A stretch of 34,070 nt of DNA from assembly GCA_028282245.1 (NCBI GenBank), contig JANQIL010000141.1, positions 1 to 34,070 on the forward strand. The letters run 5' to 3'. Position 1 is the first letter of the stretch. Each line of letters starts with the position of its first letter. The notes beneath the pieces are model-generated. The model ran no database searches. It was given only the letters and a program-made list of their open reading frames with translations, and was not told the DNA's origin. This document shows positions 25,731-33,982 of the stretch, one piece after another. The DNA comes from Magnetospira sp. (GTDB lineage: Bacteria > Pseudomonadota > Alphaproteobacteria > Rhodospirillales > Magnetospiraceae). Both the position numbers and the translations under genes were made by a program.

Positions 25731-25933
25731 TCGGGCGTCCTCCCTGGTCGGCGCGGTACCATCTTTCGCTGGCACAATAAGTCCGCCGCCGGAAGGTGTC
25801 CACAGGTTGCGGCGGACGACGACGGCGGGCGGCACGATCATCCCGGGGCGGCGGATTGCCGGCCTTGACCCCGTGCGGCGTCCTGTGGTCTACCCCTTGC
25901 CACCGCGATCCAATTGCTCAGGCGATCCCGACC

Positions 25934-26803
25934 ATGGCTGAATCCGATACCGCGCGAAAGACCTGGATCCTTCGTCTATCCTGCCAGAACCGGGTCGGCA
26001 TCGTTGCCGCGGTGGCGTCCCTGATCGCCGAGTTCGAGGGCAACATCAGCGATTCGGCGCAGTTCGACGACCATTCCACGGGCCGCTTCTTCATGCGCAC
26101 GGTGTTCGAGACCGACAGCCGATCGATCCCGCCGGCGTTCCGCAATCGGTTCGCGCGCGAGGTCGCGAAGCCGTTCGACATGTACTGGTCGCTGCATGAC
26201 GGCGACGAACGAATGCGCGTCATGCTGATGGTCTCCAAGGGCGACCATTGCCTTGAGGATATTCTGTACCGTTGCGCCAAGGGAAGCCTTCCCATCGAGG
26301 TGACGGCGGTGGTCTCCAACCATCAGACCCTGCGTTCCAACGCGGACTCGCGCGGCATCCCGTTCCACTATCTTCCGGTGACCCGCGATACCAAGGCCGA
26401 CCAGGAGGCCCGGGTGCGCGAGCTGATACGCGAGACCGCGTCGGACCTGCTGATTCTGGCCCGTTACATGCAGATCCTGTCTCCGGAAATGTGCCGCCAC
26501 CTGCACGGCCGCTGCATCAACATCCACCATTCGTTCCTGCCCGGGTTCAAGGGCGCCAAGCCCTATCACCGGGCCCACGAGCGGGGCGTCAAGCTGATCG
26601 GCGCCACCGCCCATTACGTGACCGAGGATCTGGACGAGGGGCCGATCATCGCCCAGGCGGTGGAGCCGGTGACCCATCGCGACAGCCCGAACGACATGAT
26701 CGCCATCGGTCGCGACATCGAGAACAAGGTGCTGTCCCGGGCCGTGCGCCTGCACACCGAGCAGCGGGTGTTCCTCAACGGCATCAAGACGGTGGTGCTG
26801 TAG
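25934..26803 (+). CDS. purU: PurU, formyltetrahydrofolate deformylase
   Basis: PurU hydrolyses 10-formyltetrahydrofolate to formate and tetrahydrofolate in the cytoplasm, balancing one-carbon pools. The 289 residues comprise an N-terminal ACT domain (WILRLSCQNRVGIVAAVASLIAEFEGNI) and a formyltransferase-like hydrolase domain. The latter contains DLLILARYMQILSPEMC, INIHHSFLPGFKGAKPYHRAHERGVKLIGATAHYV and LDEGPIIAQ, which include the Asn, His and Asp of the active site. The start at 25934 (MAESDTARKT) is preferred because upstream codons lack coding bias. Convergent with rplI across 77 bases. Confidence 0.95.
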   Translation: MAESDTARKTWILRLSCQNRVGIVAAVASLIAEFEGNISDSAQFDDHSTGRFFMRTVFETDSRSIPPAFRNRFAREVAKPFDMYWSLHDGDERMRVMLMVSKGDHCLEDILYRCAKGSLPIEVTAVVSNHQTLRSNADSRGIPFHYLPVTRDTKADQEARVRELIRETASDLLILARYMQILSPEMCRHLHGRCINIHHSFLPGFKGAKPYHRAHERGVKLIGATAHYVTEDLDEGPIIAQAVEPVTHRDSPNDMIAIGRDIENKVLSRAVRLHTEQRVFLNGIKTVVL

Positions 26804-26880
26804 GCTCGATAGCGGCTCTCAAGGCGGCGCGCCCGGCATGCGGGACGTGCCGTCTTGATGCTCGCGCGAGGCGGGGACGC

Positions 26881-27507
26881 CTATTCGGCGAGATCCTCGG
26901 TTTTCGGCTCCGCCGCCACGTCGTCGTCGGGGGCGGCCGCCTCGACCGGCTCGTCCTCGGCCTCCGAATCGATGGTCGGCGGCATCCGGTAGACGTCGTC
27001 CTCGTCCTCTTCGTCGCCGCGCCGGACCGCGCGTCCGGTCTCGGCCTGCACCGCGGCCTCGGCCTCGGAGCGGGCGACGTTGACGGTCACCGTCACCGTG
27101 ACCTCGGGGTGCAGCCGCACCGCCACCTCGTGCATGCCGATGGTCTTGATCGGACGTTCGAGGACCATCTGCTGACGGCTGACCGTGAACCCGGCCTCGG
27201 TGATCGACAGCGCGATGTCGCGGGTGTTGACCGAACCGTAGAGCTGACCGGCCTCGCCGGCCTGCCGCAGCACCACCACCGACTGGCCGTCCATGCGTCC
27301 GGCGACGTCCTCGGCTTCCTGGCGGCGCTGCAGGTTCTCGGCCTCGAGCTGCGTCTTCCGCGTTTCGAAGAGCTTCAGGTTGGCCTCGGTGGCGCGCAGG
27401 GCCTTCTTCCTGGGCAGCAGGAAGTTACGCGCGTGGCCCGGCTTCACCTTGACCACGTCGCCCATCTGGCCCAGCTTCTCGACCCGTTCGAGCAATATGA
27501 CTTGCAT
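26881..27507 (-). CDS. rplI: Ribosomal protein L9 with acidic C-terminal extension
   Basis: L9 binds 23S rRNA in the large subunit. It starts [33 protein letters not shown], the diagnostic N-terminal domain, then a long connecting helix and a C-terminal domain containing [11 protein letters not shown]. The canonical protein ends near residue 150. Here about 55 further residues are strongly acidic (for example [14 protein letters not shown]), giving 208 in total. Such tails are not unusual in alphaproteobacterial L9. It is the third gene of the rpsF-rpsR-rplI operon, 27 bases after rpsR. Confidence 0.97.
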   Translation of the reverse strand: MQVILLERVEKLGQMGDVVKVKPGHARNFLLPRKKALRATEANLKLFETRKTQLEAENLQRRQEAEDVAGRMDGQSVVVLRQAGEAGQLYGSVNTRDIALSITEAGFTVSRQQMVLERPIKTIGMHEVAVRLHPEVTVTVTVNVARSEAEAAVQAETGRAVRRGDEEDEDDVYRMPPTIDSEAEDEPVEAAAPDDDVAAEPKTEDLAE

Positions 27508-27534
27508 GATCTATCCTCTCCGACCCGGCCGCGC

Positions 27535-27774
27535 CTACTTGACCACGTAGGGCAGCAGGGCGAGGTAGCGCGCCCGCTTGATGGCGCGCGCCAGTTCCCG
27601 CTGCTTCTTGGCGGACACGGCGGTGATGCGGCTGGGCACGATCTTGCCGCGCTCGGAAATGAAGCGGCCCAGCAGGCGGGTGTCCTTGTAATCGATCTTC
27701 GGGGCGTTGGCGCCGGAGAACGGGCAGGTCTTGCGACGCCGGAAAAACGGACGGCGGGGGGCTGGCTTGCTCAT
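27535..27774 (-). CDS. rpsR: Ribosomal protein S18
   Basis: S18 pairs with S6 in the platform of the small subunit. The 79-residue basic protein contains [65 protein letters not shown], all typical. The start ATG at 27774 overlaps the rpsF stop (TGATG); a GTG one codon earlier is possible but the overlapping ATG is preferred. Confidence 0.97.
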   Translation of the reverse strand: MSKPAPRRPFFRRRKTCPFSGANAPKIDYKDTRLLGRFISERGKIVPSRITAVSAKKQRELARAIKRARYLALLPYVVK

Positions 27775-28232
27775 CACGCGGCTCCCGGGCTGGTTTCGCG
27801 GGACTCTCCCTGGTCGGCGTCGCGGCGTGGCCGGTCGCCACGATCTCCACGGTCCCCGCGATCACGGCGCGGCCGGTCGCCGCGATCCCCGCGGTCACGG
27901 TCGCCACGGTCGCGGTTTTGCATGACCACCGACGGGCCTTCCTCCACCTCGTCGATGCGCAGGGTCAGGAACCGCAGGACGTCCTCGTTGAGGTGCATCT
28001 GGCGCTCCATCTCGTGAACCGCCGCCGGCGGGCTGTCGAGATTGAACATCACGTAATGGCCCTTGCGGTTCTTCTTGATCCGATAGGCGAGATTGCGCAG
28101 GCCCCAGTACTCCTGCTTGACGACCGTGCCACCCTGCTCGGTGATCACGCCGGAGAAGGCCTCGACGAGGGCCTCGACCTGGGGCGCGGAAATATCCTGG
28201 CGCGCGATGAACACGCACTCGTACAACGGCAT
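27774..28232 (-). CDS. rpsF: Ribosomal protein S6 with Arg-Gly-Asp-rich tail
   Basis: S6 binds S18 and 16S rRNA in the small subunit. The 152 residues begin [22 protein letters not shown], and the fold continues through [27 protein letters not shown]. After residue 105 or so comes a low-complexity tail built from RGDR and RPRRD units encoded by near-repeated DNA (about 27825-27918). Longer C-terminal tails of this kind occur in alphaproteobacterial S6. It is the first gene of the operon. The start at 28232 is standard for the family and follows AAGGGAG. Confidence 0.97.
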   Translation of the reverse strand: MPLYECVFIARQDISAPQVEALVEAFSGVITEQGGTVVKQEYWGLRNLAYRIKKNRKGHYVMFNLDSPPAAVHEMERQMHLNEDVLRFLTLRIDEVEEGPSVVMQNRDRGDRDRGDRGDRPRRDRGDRGDRGDRPRRDADQGESRETSPGAA

Positions 28233-28293
28233 GTCAATGTGCTCCCTTTGGCTTCTCTCAGCCCGCGCGACCCCGACGGCCGAAACAGGCATA

Positions 28294-28308
28294 GCCGGAA
28301 CATCCGGC
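28294..28308 (-). promoter_or_regulatory. Leader hairpin of the rpsF operon
   Basis: GCCGGA and TCCGGC form a perfect 6-base stem with a 3-base loop in the 5' leader, between the candidate promoter and the rpsF start. Leaders of rpsF operons in many bacteria carry a structure bound by the S6:S18 complex for feedback control. Whether this hairpin is part of such a site cannot be decided by eye. Confidence 0.35.
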
Positions 28309-28327
28309 AGGAAGGCTGAAGGCGGCG

Positions 28328-28355
28328 ACTATACACAAACCGAAGCCGCGATCAA
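28328..28355 (-). promoter_or_regulatory. Candidate promoter of the rpsF-rpsR-rplI operon
   Basis: On the minus strand TTGATC (28355-28350) and TATAGT (28333-28328, five of six to the -10 consensus) are 16 bases apart. The -10 box is 95 bases upstream of the rpsF ATG, leaving a leader of about 90 bases. Confidence 0.5.
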
Positions 28356-28412
28356 GAGACGATAACGGCTTCGCTCCCCGGCGGTTCGGCGCGTCATCCG
28401 GCTTGAGTCGGA

Positions 28413-29336
28413 ATGGTTATGGAATTACGTTTGGCGGAGCGGCATCGGGTCGCGTTTGAAGAGGGAAAGTCGACGGTGGAGCCATCCGACGGCGCGGCCA
28501 TGTTTCGAATGCTGAGCGGCTTTCATGAGCGCCCGGCGCCATTCTCCCGCCACACCACCGGGGATCTGTGGACGGACCCCCATGTCTCGAAACAAATGCT
28601 GGCCTTTCACCTGAATTCCGACAGCGATCTCGCGTCCCGGCGACCGGCCCTGATCGAGGGAACCGTCGACTGGCTCGATCGGCGCCTGAATCTGTCCGGC
28701 AAGGCCGTGTGCGATCTCGGGTGCGGTCCGGGGCTCTATGCGACACGCATGGCCGCGAGGGGCGCGGCGGTGACCGGGGTCGACTTCTCGTCCGGGTCTC
28801 TCGATCACGCAGCCGAACATGCGCGGCGGGCCGGGTTGTCGATCGACTGGATTCTCGGTGACTACCTGGATTGCCCGCTGCCTTCGGACCAGGACCTGAT
28901 CTGCCTGATCTACAACGATGTGTGCGCCCTCTCGCCGGACCGCAGAAGAACGCTGTTCGATCGAATTCGCGCGGCCCTTGCCCCTGGCGGGCATTTCGTC
29001 TGCGACAGCCACGCGACGGCGCAGTATGCGGCGCGGGTGGAGGAAACCGTCTACGGCCGGCGCCTGATGGACGGTTTCTGGGCCGACGGAGACTATTTCG
29101 GATTCCTGGCCACGTTCCGTTACGACGCCCTGCAACTCGCTCTCGACAGGTATCTGATCGTCGAGCCCCGGCGCGTGCGCGAAATATTCAATTGGCTCCA
29201 GTATTTCGATCCGGCGGCGCTGTGCCAGGAAATCGCCGCCGGTGGGTTCGAGACGGTCGCGGTCGTCGATGCCCTGACCGGCGACCCCTGGGTCGAGCCG
29301 GCCCGGGAGTTCGCGGTCGTCGCCCGGGCCGTCTGA
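28413..29336 (+). CDS. Class I SAM-dependent methyltransferase
   Basis: This 307-residue protein has a Rossmann-type methyltransferase core. Motif I is VCDLGCGPGLYATRMA at about 99-114, followed by VTGVDFSSGSLDHA (the acidic end of strand 2), LGDYLDCPLP and LIYNDVCALSPDRRRTLFDRIRAALAPGGHF. The substrate cannot be told; small-molecule methyltransferases of this type are common. The opening DLWTDPHVSKQMLAFHLNSDSDLASR is typical of one unnamed subgroup. Start choice is uncertain: ATG at 28413 or 28419 gives the longest form, and ATG 28500 would remove 29 poorly conserved-looking residues. It converges on the CNB-ZIP gene with a 56-base gap. Confidence 0.88.
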   Translation: MVMELRLAERHRVAFEEGKSTVEPSDGAAMFRMLSGFHERPAPFSRHTTGDLWTDPHVSKQMLAFHLNSDSDLASRRPALIEGTVDWLDRRLNLSGKAVCDLGCGPGLYATRMAARGAAVTGVDFSSGSLDHAAEHARRAGLSIDWILGDYLDCPLPSDQDLICLIYNDVCALSPDRRRTLFDRIRAALAPGGHFVCDSHATAQYAARVEETVYGRRLMDGFWADGDYFGFLATFRYDALQLALDRYLIVEPRRVREIFNWLQYFDPAALCQEIAAGGFETVAVVDALTGDPWVEPAREFAVVARAV

Positions 29337-29392
29337 CGCGGATTCCGGATGATCGATGCGGGTTTCGTGTGCGAGCGCGCCCTCGGCCCGGC

Positions 29393-31219
29393 CTACAGGG
29401 TCGAGGACCATATCGCGGTCAGGAATCCGAGCAGGGTGGAGAAGCCGACCAGCGCGCCCCCCTTGAGGTAGGCTTCCGGCAGCATGGTCTCGGCGATCAT
29501 GGTCAGCATCGCCCCGGCCGCCATGCCCTGCACCAGGGCAAAGACATGCGGCGGCGCCCCGGCCAGGAACAGCGCGCCGAGCGCCGCGCCGAGGCCGGTG
29601 ATCAGCATCAGCGAGCCCCACATCAGGAGCACCCGGCGGAACGCCATCCCCTGGTGCCGCATGCCGACCGACGACGACAGGGCCTCCGGGTAATTGGACA
29701 GGAACAGCCCGGCGATCAGCGACAGGCTGAGCTGGGAATGGGATTGCCCGGCCCCGATCACCAGCGATTCGGGGATTCCGTCGAGCAGAATGCCGAGCCA
29801 GATGGCCAGCGGCGCGCCGCCGTGCCGGCCGACCTCGCCAGCCAGTTCGGAGGCCGCCGGGATCAGCCGCCCCTCGGCCAGGTTGCGGGTCGCGTGGCGA
29901 ATCCAGCGGGCCGCCTTGTGGGGGTCGAAGTGCTGGCGGGTTTCGAGGTAGTCGGCCACTTCGCCCCGGCGCAGGAAGTCGCGCACCTGATCATCGAGGT
30001 GCGGGAAGCGCAGCAGCAGGTCCTCGAAGTCGTCCCGCTCCAGCGACCACAGCGCGGACCCGGCGGTCGCCACGGCGCTGACCGAATGACGCGCCCCGGT
30101 CAGGAACGACATTCCGCCCAGCGCCTCGTGGTCGTGCACCGCCACCTGCGGCCGGTCGCGGTTCAGCGGATCGATCAGGGTCACCTCGCCGTGCTCGACG
30201 ATGTAGAAACGGTCGGCCGGGTCGTGGCGGTGAAAAAGCGTGTCGCCGGGGTTGAGACGGATCGGCAACAGCCGCTCGGCGATGGCTTCGAGTTCCTCGC
30301 GGAGCAGCCGTTGAAAGATCGGAAAGCGGCCGATGTGCCCGGCCATGCGCGGGAACTCGGCCGCCCCGCGCGGGGAGTCCTGCGCCGGGGGTACCGGACC
30401 GCCGCGATCCAGGGACACGGCGGCTCGGTCGCGCCAGTCGGCGACCGCGTCGGCGTCGATTCCAATGGCGCCGGTCAGGAAGGCGGTCACCGATTCGCCC
30501 ATCAGATAGTCGCGGACCGCCCGCGCGAAGGTTGGCGAGGTCACCACCCGGTGATCCACGGCGCGCTTGGGAATGCGCCAGATCCGGGACTCGGCGGTGG
30601 TGATCGCGGAGGCCGACCGCCGGGTGCCTGTGAACAGGGACGCATGCCCGAAGGCCGCCGACGGGCCGATGGCGCGGACTACCGCGCCGCCCCGTTCGCC
30701 GTCGATCAGCCGCACCTCGCCGGATTCCACGAAATAGAACGAGTCCGCCGGCTCGCCCTTGAAGAACAGGGTGACACCCTCCGGCACCTGGCGCATGCGG
30801 GCGGCGCAGGCCAGATCCTCCAGATCGTCCGTGGGCAGATCATCCAGGGCGTCGAGGTGCTCCATGTGGCCGAGCAGCCGGGTCAGCCGATGCCGCCGCC
30901 GTCGCCGAAGGTAACCGATCATGGTTGACGACTTGCGCAGGAAACCGCCCTGGTTGTTGATGGTCTGGTTGAGGAACACGAACAGCAGGCCGCCCAGGAC
31001 GCAGCCCAGGGTGAGCGAATGGACGTGGCCCTCGCCGAGCGCCGAGGCGACCAGATCGATGGTCAGCGCGGCGAGCAGGGCGCCGCCGCCGAACGCCATG
31101 AGCACCGCCAGCACCCGGTCGCCCGGCGTCCAGATCAGGGTGGTCAGGGTGCCCAATGGCAGCGAGCAGGCGCTCACCAGCCCCCAGAACAGGGCCAGCA
31201 GAATGACCGACGTATCCAT
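29393..31219 (-). CDS. ZIP-type metal transporter homologue with two inserted cyclic-nucleotide-binding domains
   Basis: The 608-residue protein has three N-terminal membrane segments (within 1-90), a long soluble insert (about 100-455) and about five C-terminal membrane segments. The insert contains two CRP-like domains: CNB1 (about 125-245) and CNB2 (about 295-420). In the phosphate-binding cassettes CNB1 has GHASLFTGTRRSAS (Glu replaced by His, Arg kept). CNB2 has GGMSFLTGARHSVS (Glu absent, phosphate Arg apparently His), so CNB2 looks degenerate. The ZIP metal site is also altered. TM4 reads LLDGIPESLVIGA and TM5 LFLSNYPEALSS, retaining Pro-Glu but lacking both usual histidines (Asp480 and Ser508 occupy their approximate places). 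I recall ZIP-like proteins with this DGIPES/SNxPE variant. Metal and direction are unknown. The upstream gene in the same orientation, 73 bases away, is a cyclase-like protein. Confidence 0.88.
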   Translation of the reverse strand: MDTSVILLALFWGLVSACSLPLGTLTTLIWTPGDRVLAVLMAFGGGALLAALTIDLVASALGEGHVHSLTLGCVLGGLLFVFLNQTINNQGGFLRKSSTMIGYLRRRRRHRLTRLLGHMEHLDALDDLPTDDLEDLACAARMRQVPEGVTLFFKGEPADSFYFVESGEVRLIDGERGGAVVRAIGPSAAFGHASLFTGTRRSASAITTAESRIWRIPKRAVDHRVVTSPTFARAVRDYLMGESVTAFLTGAIGIDADAVADWRDRAAVSLDRGGPVPPAQDSPRGAAEFPRMAGHIGRFPIFQRLLREELEAIAERLLPIRLNPGDTLFHRHDPADRFYIVEHGEVTLIDPLNRDRPQVAVHDHEALGGMSFLTGARHSVSAVATAGSALWSLERDDFEDLLLRFPHLDDQVRDFLRRGEVADYLETRQHFDPHKAARWIRHATRNLAEGRLIPAASELAGEVGRHGGAPLAIWLGILLDGIPESLVIGAGQSHSQLSLSLIAGLFLSNYPEALSSSVGMRHQGMAFRRVLLMWGSLMLITGLGAALGALFLAGAPPHVFALVQGMAAGAMLTMIAETMLPEAYLKGGALVGFSTLLGFLTAIWSSTL

Positions 31220-31292
31220 GACGCGTCCCCGACGTTAAGCGACGGCGGTCATTGTGCGGGCCGTCCGCGTGGCCCGGCAAGCGACGTTTGGA

Positions 31293-32582
31293 TCAAACCT
31301 CGTCGCTTCGGGCCGGGCGTCCGACGGGCAGTCCGTCGGGCGAGTAGTAGAGGATTTCCTCGTCGTGGAGGTTGCCGAACTCGCCCAGGTCCTGGTGCTG
31401 CAACCCAAGGAAAATGGGCGGCGCGTTGCGTCGGTAGATGTTGACCTTGGCGTTGAAGACCTGATGCGTCTGGCCGTGCTTGTCGCGGATGCGGTAGCGG
31501 GCGATGCCGTAGCTGCCGTCCGCGTAGCGCGGCCCGGTCAGGTAACATCGGATCGACACCACCTCCTCGCCGGACAGGGTCACCCCCTGCAGGTTGGAGA
31601 TCGTCTCGCCGGCCTGGCGGATGAACTCGATCGCGTCCATGCGCAGGGTGCGGTCGCCTTCGCTGTCGAACATGGGGGTCTGGAAATTGCCGATCAGCAC
31701 CTGGCCGGGCAGGGCGTTGCCGATCATTCGCGCCAGCACGATGGTCACGTCGCCGACGATGAAACTCACCGTGGTCGGGTTCAGGCCCTCCGACTGGAAA
31801 AACTCGTAATGCGAGCCCACGTGGAGGCAGGTCCGGAGAAAGGGAACCGTGCGGCCGTTCGACTTGGCGCGCGCGATGGCGTTGTCGGCCATCACCAGGT
31901 GCATGAAGTGATACAGGTCGAGATTGGCGCGGATGGTCGAGACCCGGTTCCAGATGTAGTAGCCGTCGCCGGTGGTGGAGCGAGCGAACTTGATGTCGAT
32001 GTGCTTCTCCAGCAGCTTGGCGTAGGCGGCGTTGACGGAATAGGACAGGCTGTTGAGTTGGGTGACCTGCTCGAAGGGCGATACCAGGGAGAACCCGACG
32101 GCGTCGAACAGGGCCACCGCGCGATCGTTGACAAGCGTGATGCCGTAGCGGCCCACCAGGGCCTCGATGACATCGGCCCCGAGGTCGATTCCGGGCCGGA
32201 ACGGCAGGTTCAGCCGCACCGGCTCGGCCTCGAACAACCGCGCCACCGCGTGCAACCGGTCGGCGCCGAGCTGCTTTCGACCGGCCAGGATGCGTTCGAT
32301 CGCGCTGGCCGCGCCGTCGCCCAGGGCCTCGGCGATCGGGTCCTCGCGCCCGGCCACCACCTCGGCGATCCGGTAGTGCGGCACGACGATCAGGTCGATC
32401 GCCGAGTCGGCGAGGCTCCAGGCGATCACGATATCGCGCCCCAAGTTCCACTTGATGAACAGCTCCTCGTCGAGAATTCGACTGGACTCCCGAATGAGTC
32501 GTGCCGTCCGTTCCTCGGCCGGAACGGATGCCCAGAACCTGTCGAGCCAGGTTCGGCGGGTCAAGTTGGCGCGCGCGTTCAC
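31293..32582 (-). CDS. Degenerate class III nucleotidyl cyclase-like protein
   Basis: The 429-residue protein has an unrecognised N-terminal region (1-145), a region with class III cyclase features (about 150-300) and an unrecognised C-terminal region (310-429). The cyclase match rests on spaced motifs. AVALFDAVGFS (Asp160) resembles the first metal motif, and STTGDGYYIWNR (Asp206) resembles the KFIGDAIMA motif. LHVGSHYEFF and IVGDVTIVLARMI (Asp278, Arg285), then LPGQVLIGN, match the later strand-helix pairs. Both metal aspartates and the Arg are kept. The adenine-specifying Lys is Ser/Thr (around 202-204) and the transition-state Asn is Ile281. It may bind nucleotides without cyclising them, or use a different chemistry. 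No signal peptide or membrane segment is present. It precedes the CNB-ZIP gene by 73 bases, probably in one operon. The family call is by eye. Confidence 0.6.
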   Translation of the reverse strand: MNARANLTRRTWLDRFWASVPAEERTARLIRESSRILDEELFIKWNLGRDIVIAWSLADSAIDLIVVPHYRIAEVVAGREDPIAEALGDGAASAIERILAGRKQLGADRLHAVARLFEAEPVRLNLPFRPGIDLGADVIEALVGRYGITLVNDRAVALFDAVGFSLVSPFEQVTQLNSLSYSVNAAYAKLLEKHIDIKFARSTTGDGYYIWNRVSTIRANLDLYHFMHLVMADNAIARAKSNGRTVPFLRTCLHVGSHYEFFQSEGLNPTTVSFIVGDVTIVLARMIGNALPGQVLIGNFQTPMFDSEGDRTLRMDAIEFIRQAGETISNLQGVTLSGEEVVSIRCYLTGPRYADGSYGIARYRIRDKHGQTHQVFNAKVNIYRRNAPPIFLGLQHQDLGEFGNLHDEEILYYSPDGLPVGRPARSDEV

Positions 32583-32744
32583 GTATCGGACTCCGTTCCC
32601 TCAAGGTTCCGGGGATTTTTCCATCAAGCCTTCGATCAATACAAGGCGCATCGAGGAGGCCTGCCACAAACGCATTTGTTTTCGGGTCCGCTTTGCGCTA
32701 TGTCTGCCGGCCCAAGCACGGGTTTTCTGGAGGGGCGCACGCGC

Positions 32745-32948
32745 ATGTCGAGGGACTCCGTCGAGCCGGGCGACGTGTTCGTCAAACCCGGGTTGTCGCC
32801 GATTCGCTGGTCGGTGGAACGGATGTTCGATTATACCGACATCCCGCCGCACGTGCGCCTGATCAGTCTCAATGACGGCCGGCGAACCATCACCGTCGCC
32901 CTGTCGACGCTGCTTGATCCGCGCCAGTTCCGCCGCGAGTCGACCTGA
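32745..32948 (+). CDS. Small conserved-looking protein of unknown function
   Basis: The 67-residue product begins MSRDSVEPGDVFVKPG and continues with a compact beta-rich pattern (IRWSVERMFDY, IPPHVRLISLNDGRRTITVALSTLLDPRQF). It has no signal peptide, membrane segment or cysteine. I recall similar short proteins in Rhodospirillales genomes without assigned function. ATG 32745 is preferred over one at 32700 because a GGAGG ribosome-binding site lies between them. It is divergent from the cyclase-like gene and converges closely on the EamA permease gene (7 bases). Confidence 0.7.
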   Translation: MSRDSVEPGDVFVKPGLSPIRWSVERMFDYTDIPPHVRLISLNDGRRTITVALSTLLDPRQFRREST

Positions 32949-32955
32949 ACGCGCC

Positions 32956-33837
32956 TCAGGCGCCCGGCCGACGCCTGGCGACGCTGACGGCGATTCCCGA
33001 CAGGATCAGCGCCATGCCGGTCAGGGTCGCGCCGTCCAGCGGCTCGCCCAGGGCCGCCGCCGATGCGGCGACGCCGATCACCGGCACGCCCAGCGAACCG
33101 AGGGCGGCGGTCGAGGAGGGCATGTGGCGGGCGACGTGGAAGTATCCCCACATGCAGAACGCCGAGGCGACCAGACCGTTGTAGGCGGTCGCCGCCAACA
33201 GGCTGGGCGTTGGATCGATGTCCGGCGCCCCCTCGAACAGCACCGCCAGAACCAGCAGGAGCGCCGTCCCGATCGATTGCTGCCATGGCGCCAGGGCCAG
33301 GGAATTGCCTTCCCAGGCGTGCCGGCGGATCACCACGATCGGCACCGCCAGGCACAGGGCGCCGCCGATCAGCAGCAGGTTGCCCGTCAGCACCCCGGGT
33401 GCCCCGTAATCGAGGGTCAGCGGGTTGAACAGCACGCCGATCCCGGCCAGGCCGATCAGTCCCCCCAGGCCCTTCCCGAGGGTGATTTTCTCGCCGAGAA
33501 ACACCGCCGCCAGGGGAATCACCCAGATCGGCGTGGTATAGACGAGCAGGGCGGCCCGTCCGGCCCCGACCATGTCCACGCCAAGATGGATGCAGGCGAC
33601 CAGCAGACCGACCTGAAACACGCCGGCGATCACAATCACCGGGCCGTCCTTGCGGCTCGGCCGGTGAATGCCGCCCAACGCCGCCTGGACGGCGAACAGG
33701 GCGGCGGCGCCGATGGCGAATCTCAGGACCCCGAACCACAACGGCGGGCTATCGGCCAGGGCGATCTTGATGACCGGCCAGTTGAGGCCCCAGAAGATCA
33801 CCACCAGAGCGAGGATCGCGGCGGGAGAGAGTTTCAT
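32956..33837 (-). CDS. EamA-family (drug/metabolite) permease
   Basis: The 293-residue inner-membrane protein has ten hydrophobic segments arranged as two EamA repeats. The first opens LVVIFWGLNWPVIKIAL and includes LRFAIGAAALFAV and TTPIWVIPLAAVFLGEKIT. The second includes YNGLVASAFCMWGYFHVARHMPSSTAALGSLGVPVIGVAASAAALGEPL, both with the family's characteristic export motifs before the last helices. Substrates of such transporters are varied (amino acids, nucleotide-related metabolites, drugs) and none can be assigned here. The gene ends 8 bases from the convergent small gene. Confidence 0.93.
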   Translation of the reverse strand: MKLSPAAILALVVIFWGLNWPVIKIALADSPPLWFGVLRFAIGAAALFAVQAALGGIHRPSRKDGPVIVIAGVFQVGLLVACIHLGVDMVGAGRAALLVYTTPIWVIPLAAVFLGEKITLGKGLGGLIGLAGIGVLFNPLTLDYGAPGVLTGNLLLIGGALCLAVPIVVIRRHAWEGNSLALAPWQQSIGTALLLVLAVLFEGAPDIDPTPSLLAATAYNGLVASAFCMWGYFHVARHMPSSTAALGSLGVPVIGVAASAAALGEPLDGATLTGMALILSGIAVSVARRRPGA

Positions 33838-33893
33838 TCGAGACCGGCATGGCTGGTGACAACGAGCGCTTGAGCGCCCATTTTGGAAGGACC

Positions 33894-33968
33894 CTAGTGT
33901 CCCGAATCCGAAGTTCGGAGCATTGTTTGGCGGGCGTTTTCGAACTTCGGATTCGATCAGGACACTAG
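33894..33968. mobile_element. CTAG-bounded palindromic element 1 (MITE-like)
   Basis: The 75-base element begins CTAGTGTCC-CGAATCCGAAGTTCG and ends with the same sequence inverted (CGAACTTCGGATTC, 4 extra bases, GGACACTAG). Long arms enclose a loop of about 20 bases. The CTAG termini fit insertion at TA as used by IS630/Tc1-type elements. No gene is inside. Family assignment is an inference. Confidence 0.6.
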
Positions 33969-33982
33969 GTCATAATCTGATT

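Noticed and set aside
27825-27918. Short repeated units that might be taken for a CRISPR or other non-coding array
   Set aside because: They are in frame within rpsF and encode the RGDR/RPRRD tail; there are no unique spacers.
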